The translations under genes were made by a program, and so were the position numbers. Below the pieces are notes generated by a model. That model was given only the letters and a program-made list of their open reading frames with translations, searched no databases and was not told where the DNA came from. Positions 1-9,600 of a stretch of DNA of 56,076 nt are shown here, one piece after another (position 1 is the stretch's first letter; every line of letters starts with the position of its first letter). This DNA comes from an uncultured Lachnospiraceae bacterium. Its GTDB lineage: Bacteria > Bacillota > Clostridia > Lachnospirales > Lachnospiraceae. The DNA lies in assembly GCA_947589155.1 (NCBI GenBank), contig CANQBH010000002.1:1-56076 (forward strand), written 5' to 3'.

Positions 1-2
1 CG

Positions 3-74
3 GAGAAACTTGCGGGTAAGGCTTCGCACATTTCCCAAGAAGGGAAAGGAACACAGGTCGATTATACAATTTGA
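3..74 (+). CDS. C-terminal tail of an upstream gene (partial)
   Basis: An open frame enters from the left edge and encodes 23 residues (beginning EKLAGKASHIS, ending TQVDYTI) before a TGA at 72-74. It stops about 33 bases before the next start, so it is probably the previous member of the same transcription unit. The tail is too short to name a family. It matters only because it shows that the unknown gene block extends to the left of the window. Confidence 0.5.
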   Translation, partial: EKLAGKASHISQEGKGTQVDYTI

Positions 75-107
75 TCTGTATTTGTAAAAACCGGGAGGAT
101 GGTATTG

Positions 108-611
108 ATGAACGTAACTTTTTTGCAGTCGGCGCAGGGCGCGGGAAAGTCGATCTTTGCGAGAGAACTTCCCTTGATGCAGAAAACGGGCTTGAAAAGC
201 GCGAAGGAGATGGAAAAGCGCCGGCAAAATGCGCAAAGCCAGATCGCATTTTGGGAAAAGCAGAAGGAAAGTCTGAAAAATCTGGAGTGCGGCACGACGG
301 AGGCGATCGCAAAAAAATTAGAGCGGCTTCATTCGTATGACAGCGAGATCGCCGCGGTCAAAACGCAGTATAATCAGGAACAGATGTGGCACACGATGGA
401 TAAAGCACAAGAGGTTGGCGAAAAGATCGCCGAGGAGAGCGAGAAGTTCGAGCCGAAGACAGCCGAAGAAAGGCGCGAGGAACTGGTGGAAGAAGCGCTT
501 GGAACCGACGAGCACAAGAGTGAACTGGAAGAAAGCGTAGAAGAAATACAGGAGGAGGCGGCGGAACAGCCGGAGGAGATGGCCGGTCAGAAAATAGATG
601 TTTTCGTTTAG
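108..611 (+). CDS. small charged coiled-coil protein of unknown function
   Basis: This encodes 167 residues from the ATG at 108, which sits 9 bases after GGAGG (94-98); an ATG at 99 abuts that site and is less likely. The protein has a short N-terminal stretch MNVTFLQSAQGAGKS. This resembles a P-loop, but no Walker B or GTPase motif follows, so I do not call it a nucleotide-binding protein. Residues about 30-120 are rich in K, E, Q and R and look like a coiled coil. The last 50 residues are extremely acidic (repeated EE). There is no signal peptide or membrane segment. It is followed by a hairpin with a T run, so it ends a transcript that began upstream. A structural or chaperone-like accessory role is possible but unsupported. 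Confidence 0.6.
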   Translation: MNVTFLQSAQGAGKSIFARELPLMQKTGLKSAKEMEKRRQNAQSQIAFWEKQKESLKNLECGTTEAIAKKLERLHSYDSEIAAVKTQYNQEQMWHTMDKAQEVGEKIAEESEKFEPKTAEERREELVEEALGTDEHKSELEESVEEIQEEAAEQPEEMAGQKIDVFV

Positions 612-660
612 CGCAGCGGCGTCTGCGGCGACGAAATGTCATCTTTATAGAGCGCAGCAT

Positions 661-687
661 AAACTGTCCTTACGGGGCAGTTTTTTG
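661..687 (+). terminator. Rho-independent terminator
   Basis: AAACTGTCC pairs with GGGGCAGTTT around a short loop, followed by a run of six T. It lies after the coiled-coil gene and before the Hint-protein promoter, so it splits the unknown block into two transcripts. Confidence 0.75.
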
Positions 688-717
688 CTGTACTGAATCA
701 GGAAGATGATTTTCCCC

Positions 718-726
718 TGTTATAAT
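718..726 (+). promoter_or_regulatory. extended -10 promoter of the Hint-protein operon
   Basis: TGTTATAAT is a perfect extended -10 (TG-n-TATAAT). No good TTGACA lies 16-18 bases upstream, as is usual for extended -10 promoters. Transcription would start near 733 and reach the ATG at 773 after a GGGAG ribosome site at 761-765. Confidence 0.65.
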
Positions 727-772
727 GTGAATATGGGAGAGTACACATATTCAAGCGAAAGGGAGCGACGCC

Positions 773-2200
773 ATGGATGTTCCAACGATGGAAAATGAGG
801 CTTTGAAAACACTCGTTCAGCACGCGGATCTGTTTCCTCAGGCAAACCGCTGCATCGCGTCGCAGCACGCGGTTCCAAAGGCGCAGAAGCAGGCGGCGCA
901 AGAGGCGGACAACGCTTTAGAGGTGATCTGGGCCGGCCCGCACGATGCGCGGAATAACCGTGTGATCTGCCGGTTGACGGCAAAGAACAAAACCGTGTTG
1001 AACTCTTGTTATGTGAAGGTCGCAGACAAACCGGGCAAGACCATTGCGCAGGATCATTTTGTCAGTTTTGCAGGGGACGTCTCCTTTGCTAGCCTGCCCG
1101 TTCCCAAAGATATTTTTGATCAATGCAGCGTACAGATGGACATGGCCATGGTCGGCCCTGACATAACAATGGCGACTAAGACCATCCCGCTGAATCGCTT
1201 TAATGCCGAGGCCGTCAGCGCGATCTTTACCGTCGACGCGCCCAAGATCAAACGGGCGGCCCGGCAGGAAGAAAAAATCAGGATCAGTTATTACCGTTAT
1301 TCGCCGGTCAGCGCTTATGATTATGTGTATCCGGGACGGGATACCGATCAAATGTATTTCCCATCACAAGGCCGGATCAGCGTAGAGGGCGTCAAAATAT
1401 TGGGCGCGTCGGGAAACCTGATGATCAAAAGCGGATTAAAAGCGGCGGCGTGTGAAGTGCATACGGAAGTTTCGGACAGCGAGATCTCTTATTCTATCGA
1501 TGAACGCTGGGAGGGCGTCAAACTTTCGGATTGTTTTGATCTAAAGACCATCAGTACAGATGTTGCCTATCTGTTGACCATTGGCGTCCAAGACGCCACG
1601 CTGCGCACGATCAGCCTGATCGTTACAAATGAAAAGTCCCTGATCCGGCAGGACGAAGCGAAAAGTATCTGCGAGATCCCGCAGATCGATGCCTATCTGG
1701 ACTGCTTTGCGCAGGGGACGCAGATCCGTATGGCGGATGGCGCTATGAAAACCGTGGAAACGATCAAAAAAGGCGATCTGATCAGGACGCCGGACGGAGG
1801 ACAGGCAAGGGTTAAGGAAGTGCAGGTGCAGGACGATTGTCAGGTGATCGGGATACGACTTGCAGATGGAAGGACGTTATCCGTGACAGACGGCCATGCG
1901 GTCGCGACCAGAGACGGCGTCTTTCCGGCGGTTCGGCTGAAAGAAGGACAGGAAGTGCTGACCGAAGACGGAGCGGGAAGGATCGCGCGGATCATTCCCC
2001 ATTGTGACAAGATGTACAAGGTATATGCGCTGTTTCTGGAAGGCGGGCAGTGGTTGTACGCGGACGGAATGAAGGCGCACAGTTCGGACAGCGGCGATGT
2101 GTTTGAAGGGCGGGACTGGCTTCGCGAAGATCTTCCCGAGGAATGGAAGACGGACTATGACAACGCAAAAAAGGCGGGGCTGCTCTATGGCAGACGGTAG
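773..2200 (+). CDS. beta-sandwich protein with C-terminal Hint autoprocessing domain
   Basis: This encodes 475 residues with no signal peptide. Residues about 45-305 look like two beta-sandwich modules; the second opens with the linker DAPKIKRAARQEEKIRIS, a pattern repeated in the next gene. Residues 311-437 form a Hint domain. It opens with Cys311 in DCFAQGTQIRMADG, has block-B-like T372-D-G-H375, and ends in an intein-like strand followed by KAH436-S437. Hint domains self-cleave by an N-S acyl shift at the first Cys, and inteins also need a terminal Asn, which is absent here (His-Ser instead). Cleavage without splicing is therefore the expected chemistry, if the domain is active. A 38-residue acidic tail follows. 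It is the first gene of the transcript from the 718 promoter. The Hint call is firm; the biological role is unknown. Confidence 0.75.
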   Translation: MDVPTMENEALKTLVQHADLFPQANRCIASQHAVPKAQKQAAQEADNALEVIWAGPHDARNNRVICRLTAKNKTVLNSCYVKVADKPGKTIAQDHFVSFAGDVSFASLPVPKDIFDQCSVQMDMAMVGPDITMATKTIPLNRFNAEAVSAIFTVDAPKIKRAARQEEKIRISYYRYSPVSAYDYVYPGRDTDQMYFPSQGRISVEGVKILGASGNLMIKSGLKAAACEVHTEVSDSEISYSIDERWEGVKLSDCFDLKTISTDVAYLLTIGVQDATLRTISLIVTNEKSLIRQDEAKSICEIPQIDAYLDCFAQGTQIRMADGAMKTVETIKKGDLIRTPDGGQARVKEVQVQDDCQVIGIRLADGRTLSVTDGHAVATRDGVFPAVRLKEGQEVLTEDGAGRIARIIPHCDKMYKVYALFLEGGQWLYADGMKAHSSDSGDVFEGRDWLREDLPEEWKTDYDNAKKAGLLYGRR

Positions 2201-2240
2201 CAGGAAAGCGGCGCGCAAAAGCGAATGAAGGGAGAAGCGT

Positions 2241-4274
2241 GTGAGTCTGAAAAGCGTAATGGTGGAAGAAGACGCAGGCAAATATGTATTTTCCATTTTT
2301 CCGGTCCTCCAAAAAAATGATGAACTCATTCTCTGCAAAGACCGCTCCGGCAAAAACGTCATTGCTTCCGGAAACATCACACAGGAACTGTCGGTTGAGA
2401 AGAAGATCCTGGAAGAATTGTCGTACGCCTATGTGTTTGTCAAAAGCGGCGACAAATACGATACGCCCGTTTGCATATTGACAAGACCTCCCAAGGTGCA
2501 GAAGATCCTGCTTCAATCCGGTGGTCAGGTGAAGATCGTACAGACCGGATTGGATCAATATAACCGGACGGCCGGACTCCTGCTTACGTTTATGCAGGGA
2601 GGGCAGAACAGGGGCGAAGTTTGTTTGGACAGCGGTGTGTTCGTCTTTGATCTAGCGCAGGCAGGGATCTTTTTTGAGGAACGGATCAAAGTGGACATGC
2701 AGATGCGTTTCCGTTTGGTCGATGAGAACGGGACGGCGGTCTTCGGCCCTGTCGCCTCCATTGCCATGGTGATCGCCCCGCCGGCAATCGAACGGGTCGT
2801 CAGAGACGAAAAGAGCATAGAGTTGAAATTGTCAGAAGAACCAAAATTGCCGTTATACGCAAAGATCTACCGCGACGGTCAGGAGATCTGCAGGGCGCTG
2901 CCGTGCGAGCGGAAAAAGAGCGCGGAGATACGCTACGGATTTTCCACGGATATGCTGAATATGAAGGGAGGCCGCTATGCGCTATCCGTTGCCTGCATGA
3001 ATGTAAAGACGTGTTCGTATTGGTCGACGGCGCTTCCGATCCTCACCGAAATTCCTCTCATTAAGAGCGTCCGCCGCGAAGCGCAGGACTGGATCATCAG
3101 GATGCAGGAAAAGGGATGCTACTACTGGAAGGAGACGTACGGATGGACAGACGAAATACAACTTGTCGATGAAACGGATCCGGAAATACGTTATGCAGAC
3201 GAGTACGGCAGCACGCTCAGCCTTGGACCGGCGGCCAGAATCACGGAGAAGGCGCAGTATCATTTTGAAGTCAGGGACGGATTTTACGTTCGGCACGAAC
3301 GGGCGGAAGAACGCCTCATGTCGGAACAGTATGTAGCATTTGATAACGGCTCGTTTCGGATGACGGCGCAGGACGGGCCGTGTGTCTTTGGCATAAAAGC
3401 GGGAAACCATGAGACCGTGGCGCAGGATTTCAGGGAACTGTTGAAAGCAGAAGGCACGTCCTATGCGCGGATTGAGGAATTGTCGGCGTGTTTCGGGGAT
3501 ATGGCCCTGCGGCCAAAGGATATGCTGGCGGTACGGTACGGATACAGACCGGAGCAGGGGGCGTGCGATATACGGGCGGGCATGAGCCTGTGTTTCGACT
3601 TTGCGCAGTATCAGAATATTCCGGAAGATGACAGATACTTGGAAGAAGAGGAAGGTCCGGAGACGCTTTCCGACCGCAATTTGAGCGGATTTACGGGCAG
3701 CGGGAGCAGTATGTTTCGCAGCATATTACGAGACGGCGCGATCACGTTTGAGCCGTTTGCGCAGGAGGCGGTGCAATGCGGCAGGCTGACCGTGGAAGCG
3801 CCGCAGGCGGAACGGGACGGTCGGATCGCAATGGGGACAGGCATATGGGATACGCTTTTTGCGCAGTTTCGCGCGCCTTTTGTGAAACTGCTGTATCCCC
3901 TGCAATGGAAGCAGAGCGGACATCTGAACCACGGAAGCATGTACTACTACGACAATGTCTGTCTGGCAGCGGCGGACCGTTATGACAAATTGGAAGAAGC
4001 GGCCAGACTTTTCCAAGAACAGGCATCGCCGTCCGAGGAAGCGGCGTATGTATGTTTCCGCGGACGGACGTCGGTGAAACTTATGATCCATATTTTTGTG
4101 GAGGGTCATCCGCAGTTATGTGCCCTTGGTACGACACTGGGGGATATCGTGAGCGCGTATGGACTTGGCAGGGACGTATTTTTGGAGCGGCTGTATGAGG
4201 ACCGCTATCTTCCTTTTTTGGATGCCAATGACGAACTGCCGCTTTATATCGGAGACCGCATATGCAGAAGATAG
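2241..4274 (+). CDS. 677-aa multi-module protein of unknown function
   Basis: The start is a GTG at 2241, 6 bases after GAAGGGAG. There is no signal peptide or transmembrane segment. The linker pattern x-P-P-x-(I/V)-x-x-(V/I), followed by a short hydrophilic turn and a beta strand, recurs near residues 80 (RPPKVQKILL), 178 (APPAIERVVR) and 267 (EIPLIKSVRR). That spacing of about 90-98 residues matches tandem Ig or fibronectin-like domains. Residues about 320-560 carry several acidic loops. Near residue 630 the segment GTTLGDIVSAYGLGRD, preceded by beta strands, recalls small ubiquitin-like or SLBB-type folds, but this is weak. It overlaps the next gene by 13 bases, which implies translational coupling and probably a joint complex. 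No family recognised. Confidence 0.7.
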   Translation: MSLKSVMVEEDAGKYVFSIFPVLQKNDELILCKDRSGKNVIASGNITQELSVEKKILEELSYAYVFVKSGDKYDTPVCILTRPPKVQKILLQSGGQVKIVQTGLDQYNRTAGLLLTFMQGGQNRGEVCLDSGVFVFDLAQAGIFFEERIKVDMQMRFRLVDENGTAVFGPVASIAMVIAPPAIERVVRDEKSIELKLSEEPKLPLYAKIYRDGQEICRALPCERKKSAEIRYGFSTDMLNMKGGRYALSVACMNVKTCSYWSTALPILTEIPLIKSVRREAQDWIIRMQEKGCYYWKETYGWTDEIQLVDETDPEIRYADEYGSTLSLGPAARITEKAQYHFEVRDGFYVRHERAEERLMSEQYVAFDNGSFRMTAQDGPCVFGIKAGNHETVAQDFRELLKAEGTSYARIEELSACFGDMALRPKDMLAVRYGYRPEQGACDIRAGMSLCFDFAQYQNIPEDDRYLEEEEGPETLSDRNLSGFTGSGSSMFRSILRDGAITFEPFAQEAVQCGRLTVEAPQAERDGRIAMGTGIWDTLFAQFRAPFVKLLYPLQWKQSGHLNHGSMYYYDNVCLAAADRYDKLEEAARLFQEQASPSEEAAYVCFRGRTSVKLMIHIFVEGHPQLCALGTTLGDIVSAYGLGRDVFLERLYEDRYLPFLDANDELPLYIGDRICRR

Positions 4275-6025
4275 GAAGGTTTGTCCGGATATCGCCGTCT
4301 TTATACCGGCTGGAAGGGGAAGCCGTCTATGCCTGCCTGCGGAAAGGAGAGGAACTTCCGGCGCAGGAGACGGAGGCTTTGGAAATCTACAAGCGGGGCG
4401 GAACGTTTCTTTATCTGCGGCGCCCCATCGAAGTCCGGCAGGACAGACTGATTGCCCTGGCAGAGAGTTTTCTGCACAGGCCGGCGCTTCTTTTTGTTGA
4501 CAATCAAGGAGATCATGCCAGACATTGGAACATGCAGGGCTGGTATATTAACGGCGATCGGATGGCGCAGGCGGGGATCGTAACCATCTGCGGTTTTCGG
4601 ATCTTTGTTCCGACAGACTGCAAAGTCAGGGCGGACGCCGGAGGGCTCTCTTTCGCAAGGATGCGCTTTGGGAAAACGGAACCGGAAGAATGTGAAGACG
4701 GCTTTTTCTCATGGGACGGGGCGTTCCGCTTTCTTTTTTGCGTGGGGGAAGCGTTCCGGCAGGAAGCGCAGATCCGATATGAATGGGGCGGATACGACGC
4801 TTTTACGAAACGGCGGCTGTCCGTCCGGTGCAGGACGAAAGAGCCGCATTGGGCAACGGAAAGCGATAAGAAACATGTAGCGTCCGCCGCCAAAATCAAG
4901 GCGGAAGTATGTTGGGATGTTCAAAAAGAAACGCGGCTCGCATGTTCCGGTGAGACGGAAATCGGCATTACGGGGTTTCCGCCTGTCAAAATGGAGACGC
5001 TGTCGTTTCGGTTTATTCGAGGAAAGGAAGAATATTTCCTTGCGCCTTTCGGAGAAGGGGTGTTCCTGACGGATGGCGATGCGACCGTGGAACAAAAAGG
5101 GGTTTTTCATATCCGCCATGGGGACAGGCTGGAACTACGGATCGAGGCGGGCGCAGCCATGTTGAAGATCCATGCGCCTTTTTACGCGTCGGGGACGGAG
5201 TTGGAAGTCTGTACTTCGCTGCCGGTGCTTCCGCCTAAGGAGACGCGGACGAGAGAAAAAATGGAACGGTTCCGGCGCAGGAGGCTGCAGGAAGGATGCC
5301 GGATGGCGTATCACAAGGATGCGCATTTTACAGCGCAAGCCTTCGAGATGTGCGTCTGCGGGCGTGATATCCTCTGGTTCAATCTGTACGGGAAAGAACG
5401 TAAGATCCCCGGTATCGCCCTCTGCCGGATCGATAAGGCGCTGGCACAGGCGGTCGTATCGGAGGAATGTTTTATTGTACTCGACCATCGCGACAGCGAA
5501 TTGTTTTCCATACCCTACACGATCGATAAAGCAAGTCTGAAAAGGGCGGGGCAGATGGGGTATCCCATGGAAGAATGTGACAGGCTGGCGCGGTTTTATC
5601 CGAACGGACAGATCTTCTTGAGCGAAGTATCGTTTTGGCAGGGCATAGACAGGGCGGCCTGCGGTTATCAAACGCAGATCAGGGATGCGTGCCATCATTT
5701 CCGCATCGAACAGTCGGGCAGGGAATTTACCTTCGAGCCAACGACATGGGAGGCGCAGGCGATCTTTTTGGCGGTGAAGAAAGGGAAACGTTTTTCCGTC
5801 ACCGAATGGGCAAACGACGCAAAGCGATGGGATCTGTGGAGCGAAGGAAAAGAGGAAGCGCAGCAGAGATTGCTCCGGATCTGCGAGGAAGCGCATGGCT
5901 CCCCGTGGGAAGCGGCGTTTACAAGAAAGGAATGGGAAGGAGGGATCGTCATATTCGGCAATGACCGGTCGGATGAGCAGAGAAAGTTCCTTGTTTTACA
6001 GGATCAAATACGGGGGCTCTTATGA
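4262..6025 (+). CDS. 587-aa protein of unknown function, coupled to the preceding gene
   Basis: The ATG at 4262 lies inside the end of the preceding gene. The 587 residues have no signal peptide or membrane helices. The sequence is rich in aromatic and basic residues and is predicted mostly beta by eye. A proline-rich hinge (PVLPPKE, residue about 325) and a strongly basic stretch (MERFRRRRLQ) separate an N-terminal half from a C-terminal half. The C-terminal half (about 350-587) is more compact, with several Cys residues but no metal-binding spacing I can recognise. Overlap with the 677-aa gene suggests that the two products are made in step. No catalytic motif or known family was found. Confidence 0.65.
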   Translation: MQKIGRFVRISPSLYRLEGEAVYACLRKGEELPAQETEALEIYKRGGTFLYLRRPIEVRQDRLIALAESFLHRPALLFVDNQGDHARHWNMQGWYINGDRMAQAGIVTICGFRIFVPTDCKVRADAGGLSFARMRFGKTEPEECEDGFFSWDGAFRFLFCVGEAFRQEAQIRYEWGGYDAFTKRRLSVRCRTKEPHWATESDKKHVASAAKIKAEVCWDVQKETRLACSGETEIGITGFPPVKMETLSFRFIRGKEEYFLAPFGEGVFLTDGDATVEQKGVFHIRHGDRLELRIEAGAAMLKIHAPFYASGTELEVCTSLPVLPPKETRTREKMERFRRRRLQEGCRMAYHKDAHFTAQAFEMCVCGRDILWFNLYGKERKIPGIALCRIDKALAQAVVSEECFIVLDHRDSELFSIPYTIDKASLKRAGQMGYPMEECDRLARFYPNGQIFLSEVSFWQGIDRAACGYQTQIRDACHHFRIEQSGREFTFEPTTWEAQAIFLAVKKGKRFSVTEWANDAKRWDLWSEGKEEAQQRLLRICEEAHGSPWEAAFTRKEWEGGIVIFGNDRSDEQRKFLVLQDQIRGLL

Positions 6026-6056
6026 GGGAAAGACCGTACTATATAAAAAATAATTA

Positions 6057-6066
6057 AGGAGGAGGT
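6057..6066 (+). promoter_or_regulatory. unusually strong ribosome binding site
   Basis: AAGGAGGAGG ends 6 bases before the ATG at 6073 and matches the anti-Shine-Dalgarno almost fully. Other genes of the block have weaker sites. The neighbouring sequence (TATATAAAAAATAATTAA) is AT-rich and should stay unfolded. Confidence 0.7.
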
Positions 6067-6072
6067 CACAAA

Positions 6073-6642
6073 ATGGATGTAAATGTTCAAGCAGCAGTAG
6101 AAGCGCAGATTCTTGGAGCCAATATGAGGGGGATGATATCCAAGACGACAGACGAAAAAGATGAGCAACATCAGACAACGGTGGAATTTTTAGTCATGCC
6201 GTCTGCATTATACAAAAATGAGCCGATCACGGTTGCAAAAGTGGTGAAAGAAATCAACAAACTGATCTATGAGATCGAGCATAACGCCAAGGCGGATGAA
6301 AAGACGGAGATTCCTGAGAAAGTAAATGAGACGCAAATACAAGGTGCGCTGGATATTGTAGGGCTTAAAGATGTAAGTCTGACCTTTGTGCAGACGTTTA
6401 TCCACTATAAGAGTGTTAAAGTGGACGATCCGGCTTCACAAAGCACAACGAAAGCGCAAAAGGAGATCAGCAAACTCATGGAGTATGCCATCGGGATCCA
6501 TATCCAAGGGGGCAATCCGAGCACGGCAGACTTTAGTTTCCTTGAGATCAGGGATGTTTACATCAATGTGTGGGATACCACCAACCAGAAAGTATTGGAG
6601 AGCATGAAGATCTGGACGCCGGAGCAGTTAGAGCAAAAATAA
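6073..6642 (+). CDS. 189-aa protein of unknown function, probably the most highly translated of the block
   Basis: This is a hydrophilic 189-residue protein rich in Lys, Glu, Gln and Thr, with no signal peptide, membrane segment or cysteine. It begins MDVNVQAAVEAQILGANMRG, has mixed alpha/beta character, and ends with beta-strand-like segments (ADFSFLEIRDVYINVWD). Its base composition is more AT-rich than the flanking genes, and its ribosome site is the strongest in the block. That is the pattern expected for a major structural or abundant binding component, but this is inference. It sits between the coupled 677/587-aa pair and the giant gene, on the same strand and with no terminator between. 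Family unknown. Confidence 0.7.
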   Translation: MDVNVQAAVEAQILGANMRGMISKTTDEKDEQHQTTVEFLVMPSALYKNEPITVAKVVKEINKLIYEIEHNAKADEKTEIPEKVNETQIQGALDIVGLKDVSLTFVQTFIHYKSVKVDDPASQSTTKAQKEISKLMEYAIGIHIQGGNPSTADFSFLEIRDVYINVWDTTNQKVLESMKIWTPEQLEQK

Positions 6643-6680
6643 TGTCATAGAAATTCGCAGCAAAAGAAAAGGGATAACAT

Positions 6681-9600
6681 ATGGATGCACAGATATTGCT
6701 GGTTTTTCGGATAGGGGAGTATGGGCAGGGACGTCTTGCAGCAGATATTCTGGATGGCAAACCCGACCGTTTCCTTGGAGAGTTACGTTTTGGACAGACG
6801 ATGGATTTTAGACAGGCCGCCGAGTTATTCGGCGGCAAGTCTGTTTATCTGGACGAGTTGAAAGAGCATAATTTTCGGACGGATCAGAACGTAGAAGAAA
6901 AGGCGGAAGTGTGGTATCAGTTCTCGGACGGTTCATTCGGCATTGTCGTTTGCTTTACCGAGAACTGGTGCGGACACTATGGAGACGCAGCGTTTGTCGT
7001 GGAAAACATTACAGGCCGTATCGAATATCTGGGGGGAAAAGACAACGCCTACCGGTTTGCTTTGAACGGGAAGTTCCTATTGGGAAAATATCGGGCGGAC
7101 ATGGCGCTTGCCTTATCTTCGGGCAAGAAGATCTCCTCAACGGTGCTGTCGCTAAAGGTGGAAAAGGCTCAGGCGGAGGTCGATCTTTTGAACCTCATTG
7201 ATTCCATATCCGGAACAGGCAGTTATGATTCTGTTCCGCTCCCTGCGGACTATATAAGACCTGAGAAAGCCTTTGGACTGGATGCGACGCTGAATCTGAC
7301 GGAACGGACATTTCTGCTGGCAGGAAGTTATCAGATGAAGCCAAAAACGGAGGCCGCCATTGTAATCGGTTTTGGCATGTCGGATGAGACGGCGCAGGAG
7401 GTTGCAGAGCCAAAGACAAGATCCGCATGGTGGATCGGCGCGCAGCTGCATAACTTTACACTGTCGGATATCTCATCGGCACTGGAAGGCGCAGACCGTT
7501 TTCTGGCGTTGGATAACGTGTCGGCGGAGGTGTTTCTTTCCAATACGGAGCAGGAGGTTCCACTGCAGGAAGACTGTTTTTTTTCTGACGGGACCGGTAT
7601 GGTGCAGGTGCATAAGGGATTGACGTTTCGGATCAACGCGCAGTTTTGCGACAGTTACTTAAACGACGTACTGAAACTTCCAAGCGATTGCAGGATCGCC
7701 GGATATATTCCTAAGGACCAAGGGGAGGCGATCGTCCTGTCAGGACATATAGGCGACCTTGTTTTTTTGAAGTTTTTGACGTTGAAAGAGATCGATATCA
7801 CGCTGTATAAAGAAGCAAAAGCGGAGAACTTCCTGTTCAAAGGCGAAGGGAATATCGAACTGCATTTCTTTGAACTGCAGATACCAAAGTTCCATGCCGC
7901 TTTCTCCTTTGAGGAAGACCAGACGAGCGAGCGGGTGACGCTTTCCGGCGCAGTCGGTAAGGCTCTGGAGAAGCCGCTTGGGATTCCAAATACGAAACTG
8001 GAAGAAGTAAAATTCATTGCCGTTTCAGAATCGTTGAAGCGGGAAAAGACCACGGAAAAAAGAGATAGTGTTTCTTTTCAGGGGCAGGCCCGGATCGGAA
8101 AGGTTCAGGTTGGGGCAGCAATTTATATTGCAGAGAAACAACCGGCCGTTGTGGAACTGACGATCGGAAAAGACCAGCGGATCTCCATCAGCGGGCTGGT
8201 CAGGCAATACTGTGATTTCACATGGCCCAATCTCTTGGACATTCAACTGTATAACGGACGGATCTGGTATTGTGGAAAAGAAGTTAAGATCGGGCAGAAG
8301 GAATATCAGCAGGGCTTCCATGCGCAGCTTGACACAAAACTTTTCTTTCTGCCGGAGTTTACGTTGTCCGTGGATATCGGGCGGGAGGATGCGCTTGTAG
8401 CCGAAGCATGGATGAAGAAGGCAGTCGAACTTGCCTTTCTTCGGCTTTATACCAAACAGGGAGAAAGAGAATACGGACCAAAGATCGCCATACAGGCGGG
8501 CAATGATCAGGGGAGTTTTACGCTGACGACCTGTATCACGATGTTTTCCGCAGATTTGGGAGAAGTGCAGATCCGTGTCGGCAAAGACAGGATGCATGGA
8601 ACGTTTTCTTTTGGCGAAAAGTTTCCGATCACGGGAGAAGTCGGGTTTATCGCAGATGAAAAAGGATTTTATTTGGAAAATTGCGCGATCGGCAATATTT
8701 CCGTAATGGATTTTAAACTGCCGGAGATGGAATTTGGAAAGCAAAAGTGCAAGGTGAGGGTATTGGAGGAAATCACCTTTCAAACGGTTCCAAAAGTGGA
8801 GTCCAAGGGGTTTCACATAGATGATTCTATGCTGGAGGCGGCATTTGATCTGACGCTTTGTATCAAGTCGGAATCTTCTTTTTCCGGCGAGGGCGGGGAT
8901 GATTTTGTAGAACTGGTTTTCACAGGTCTGGCATTGAGCGCCGACAAGAACGCATTTCAGGAATTTACCTTTCAAACGTTCCTTGAGATCCTTGGAAACA
9001 ATATCGTCAATCTGGTGCAAAGAACGGCGGAGCAAGTCATCACCGGACAGATCTTTGATAACGTCCTGACGGAAGAAGGAATGAAAAACATTGTCAAATT
9101 TCTGTCTATTGCGGGCCTTACATGGGGAATCAATGAACTGGTCAGTTTTTTGGTCTGCGAAGGTTTGGAAAAAGCTATGGCAGAAGCGTTTGTCGCAGCG
9201 CTGACAAGCGTTCAGGTATCGTCGTGGGAAGGTCTGGGTTATACCTTGGTATTGGGAGGACTTTTAGGAGCGCTGAGTGCGGACGGAAGTTATACCGTAG
9301 AACAAAAAGCGCCGAAGGGCGGGGAGGAAGAACAGCAGAAAAACCCGCAGACGCCGGAAGCGCCGACCGTTTGCTTTCAGGAGGAGAAACTGACGATCCG
9401 TTGGAATGTCTGCAAGGGCGCGCAGGGATACAGCCCGATCGTGCAAAGAAATGATGAGAAGGGAACGGCGATCGAACTGGCGACAGGAAGCACCGGAGAT
9501 ACCGCATTGGAGATCGCGGGCAGCGACGAGGAGAGCCTTTATCTGGCATCGTATGGTTTTACCTATCAAATCAAGATCTATGCGTGGAATCATGAGGGCT

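Noticed and set aside
108-140. P-loop-like AQGAGKS at the N-terminus of the 167-aa protein
   Set aside because: The pattern lacks the usual preceding strand and no Walker B or other nucleotide motif follows; the rest is coiled coil.
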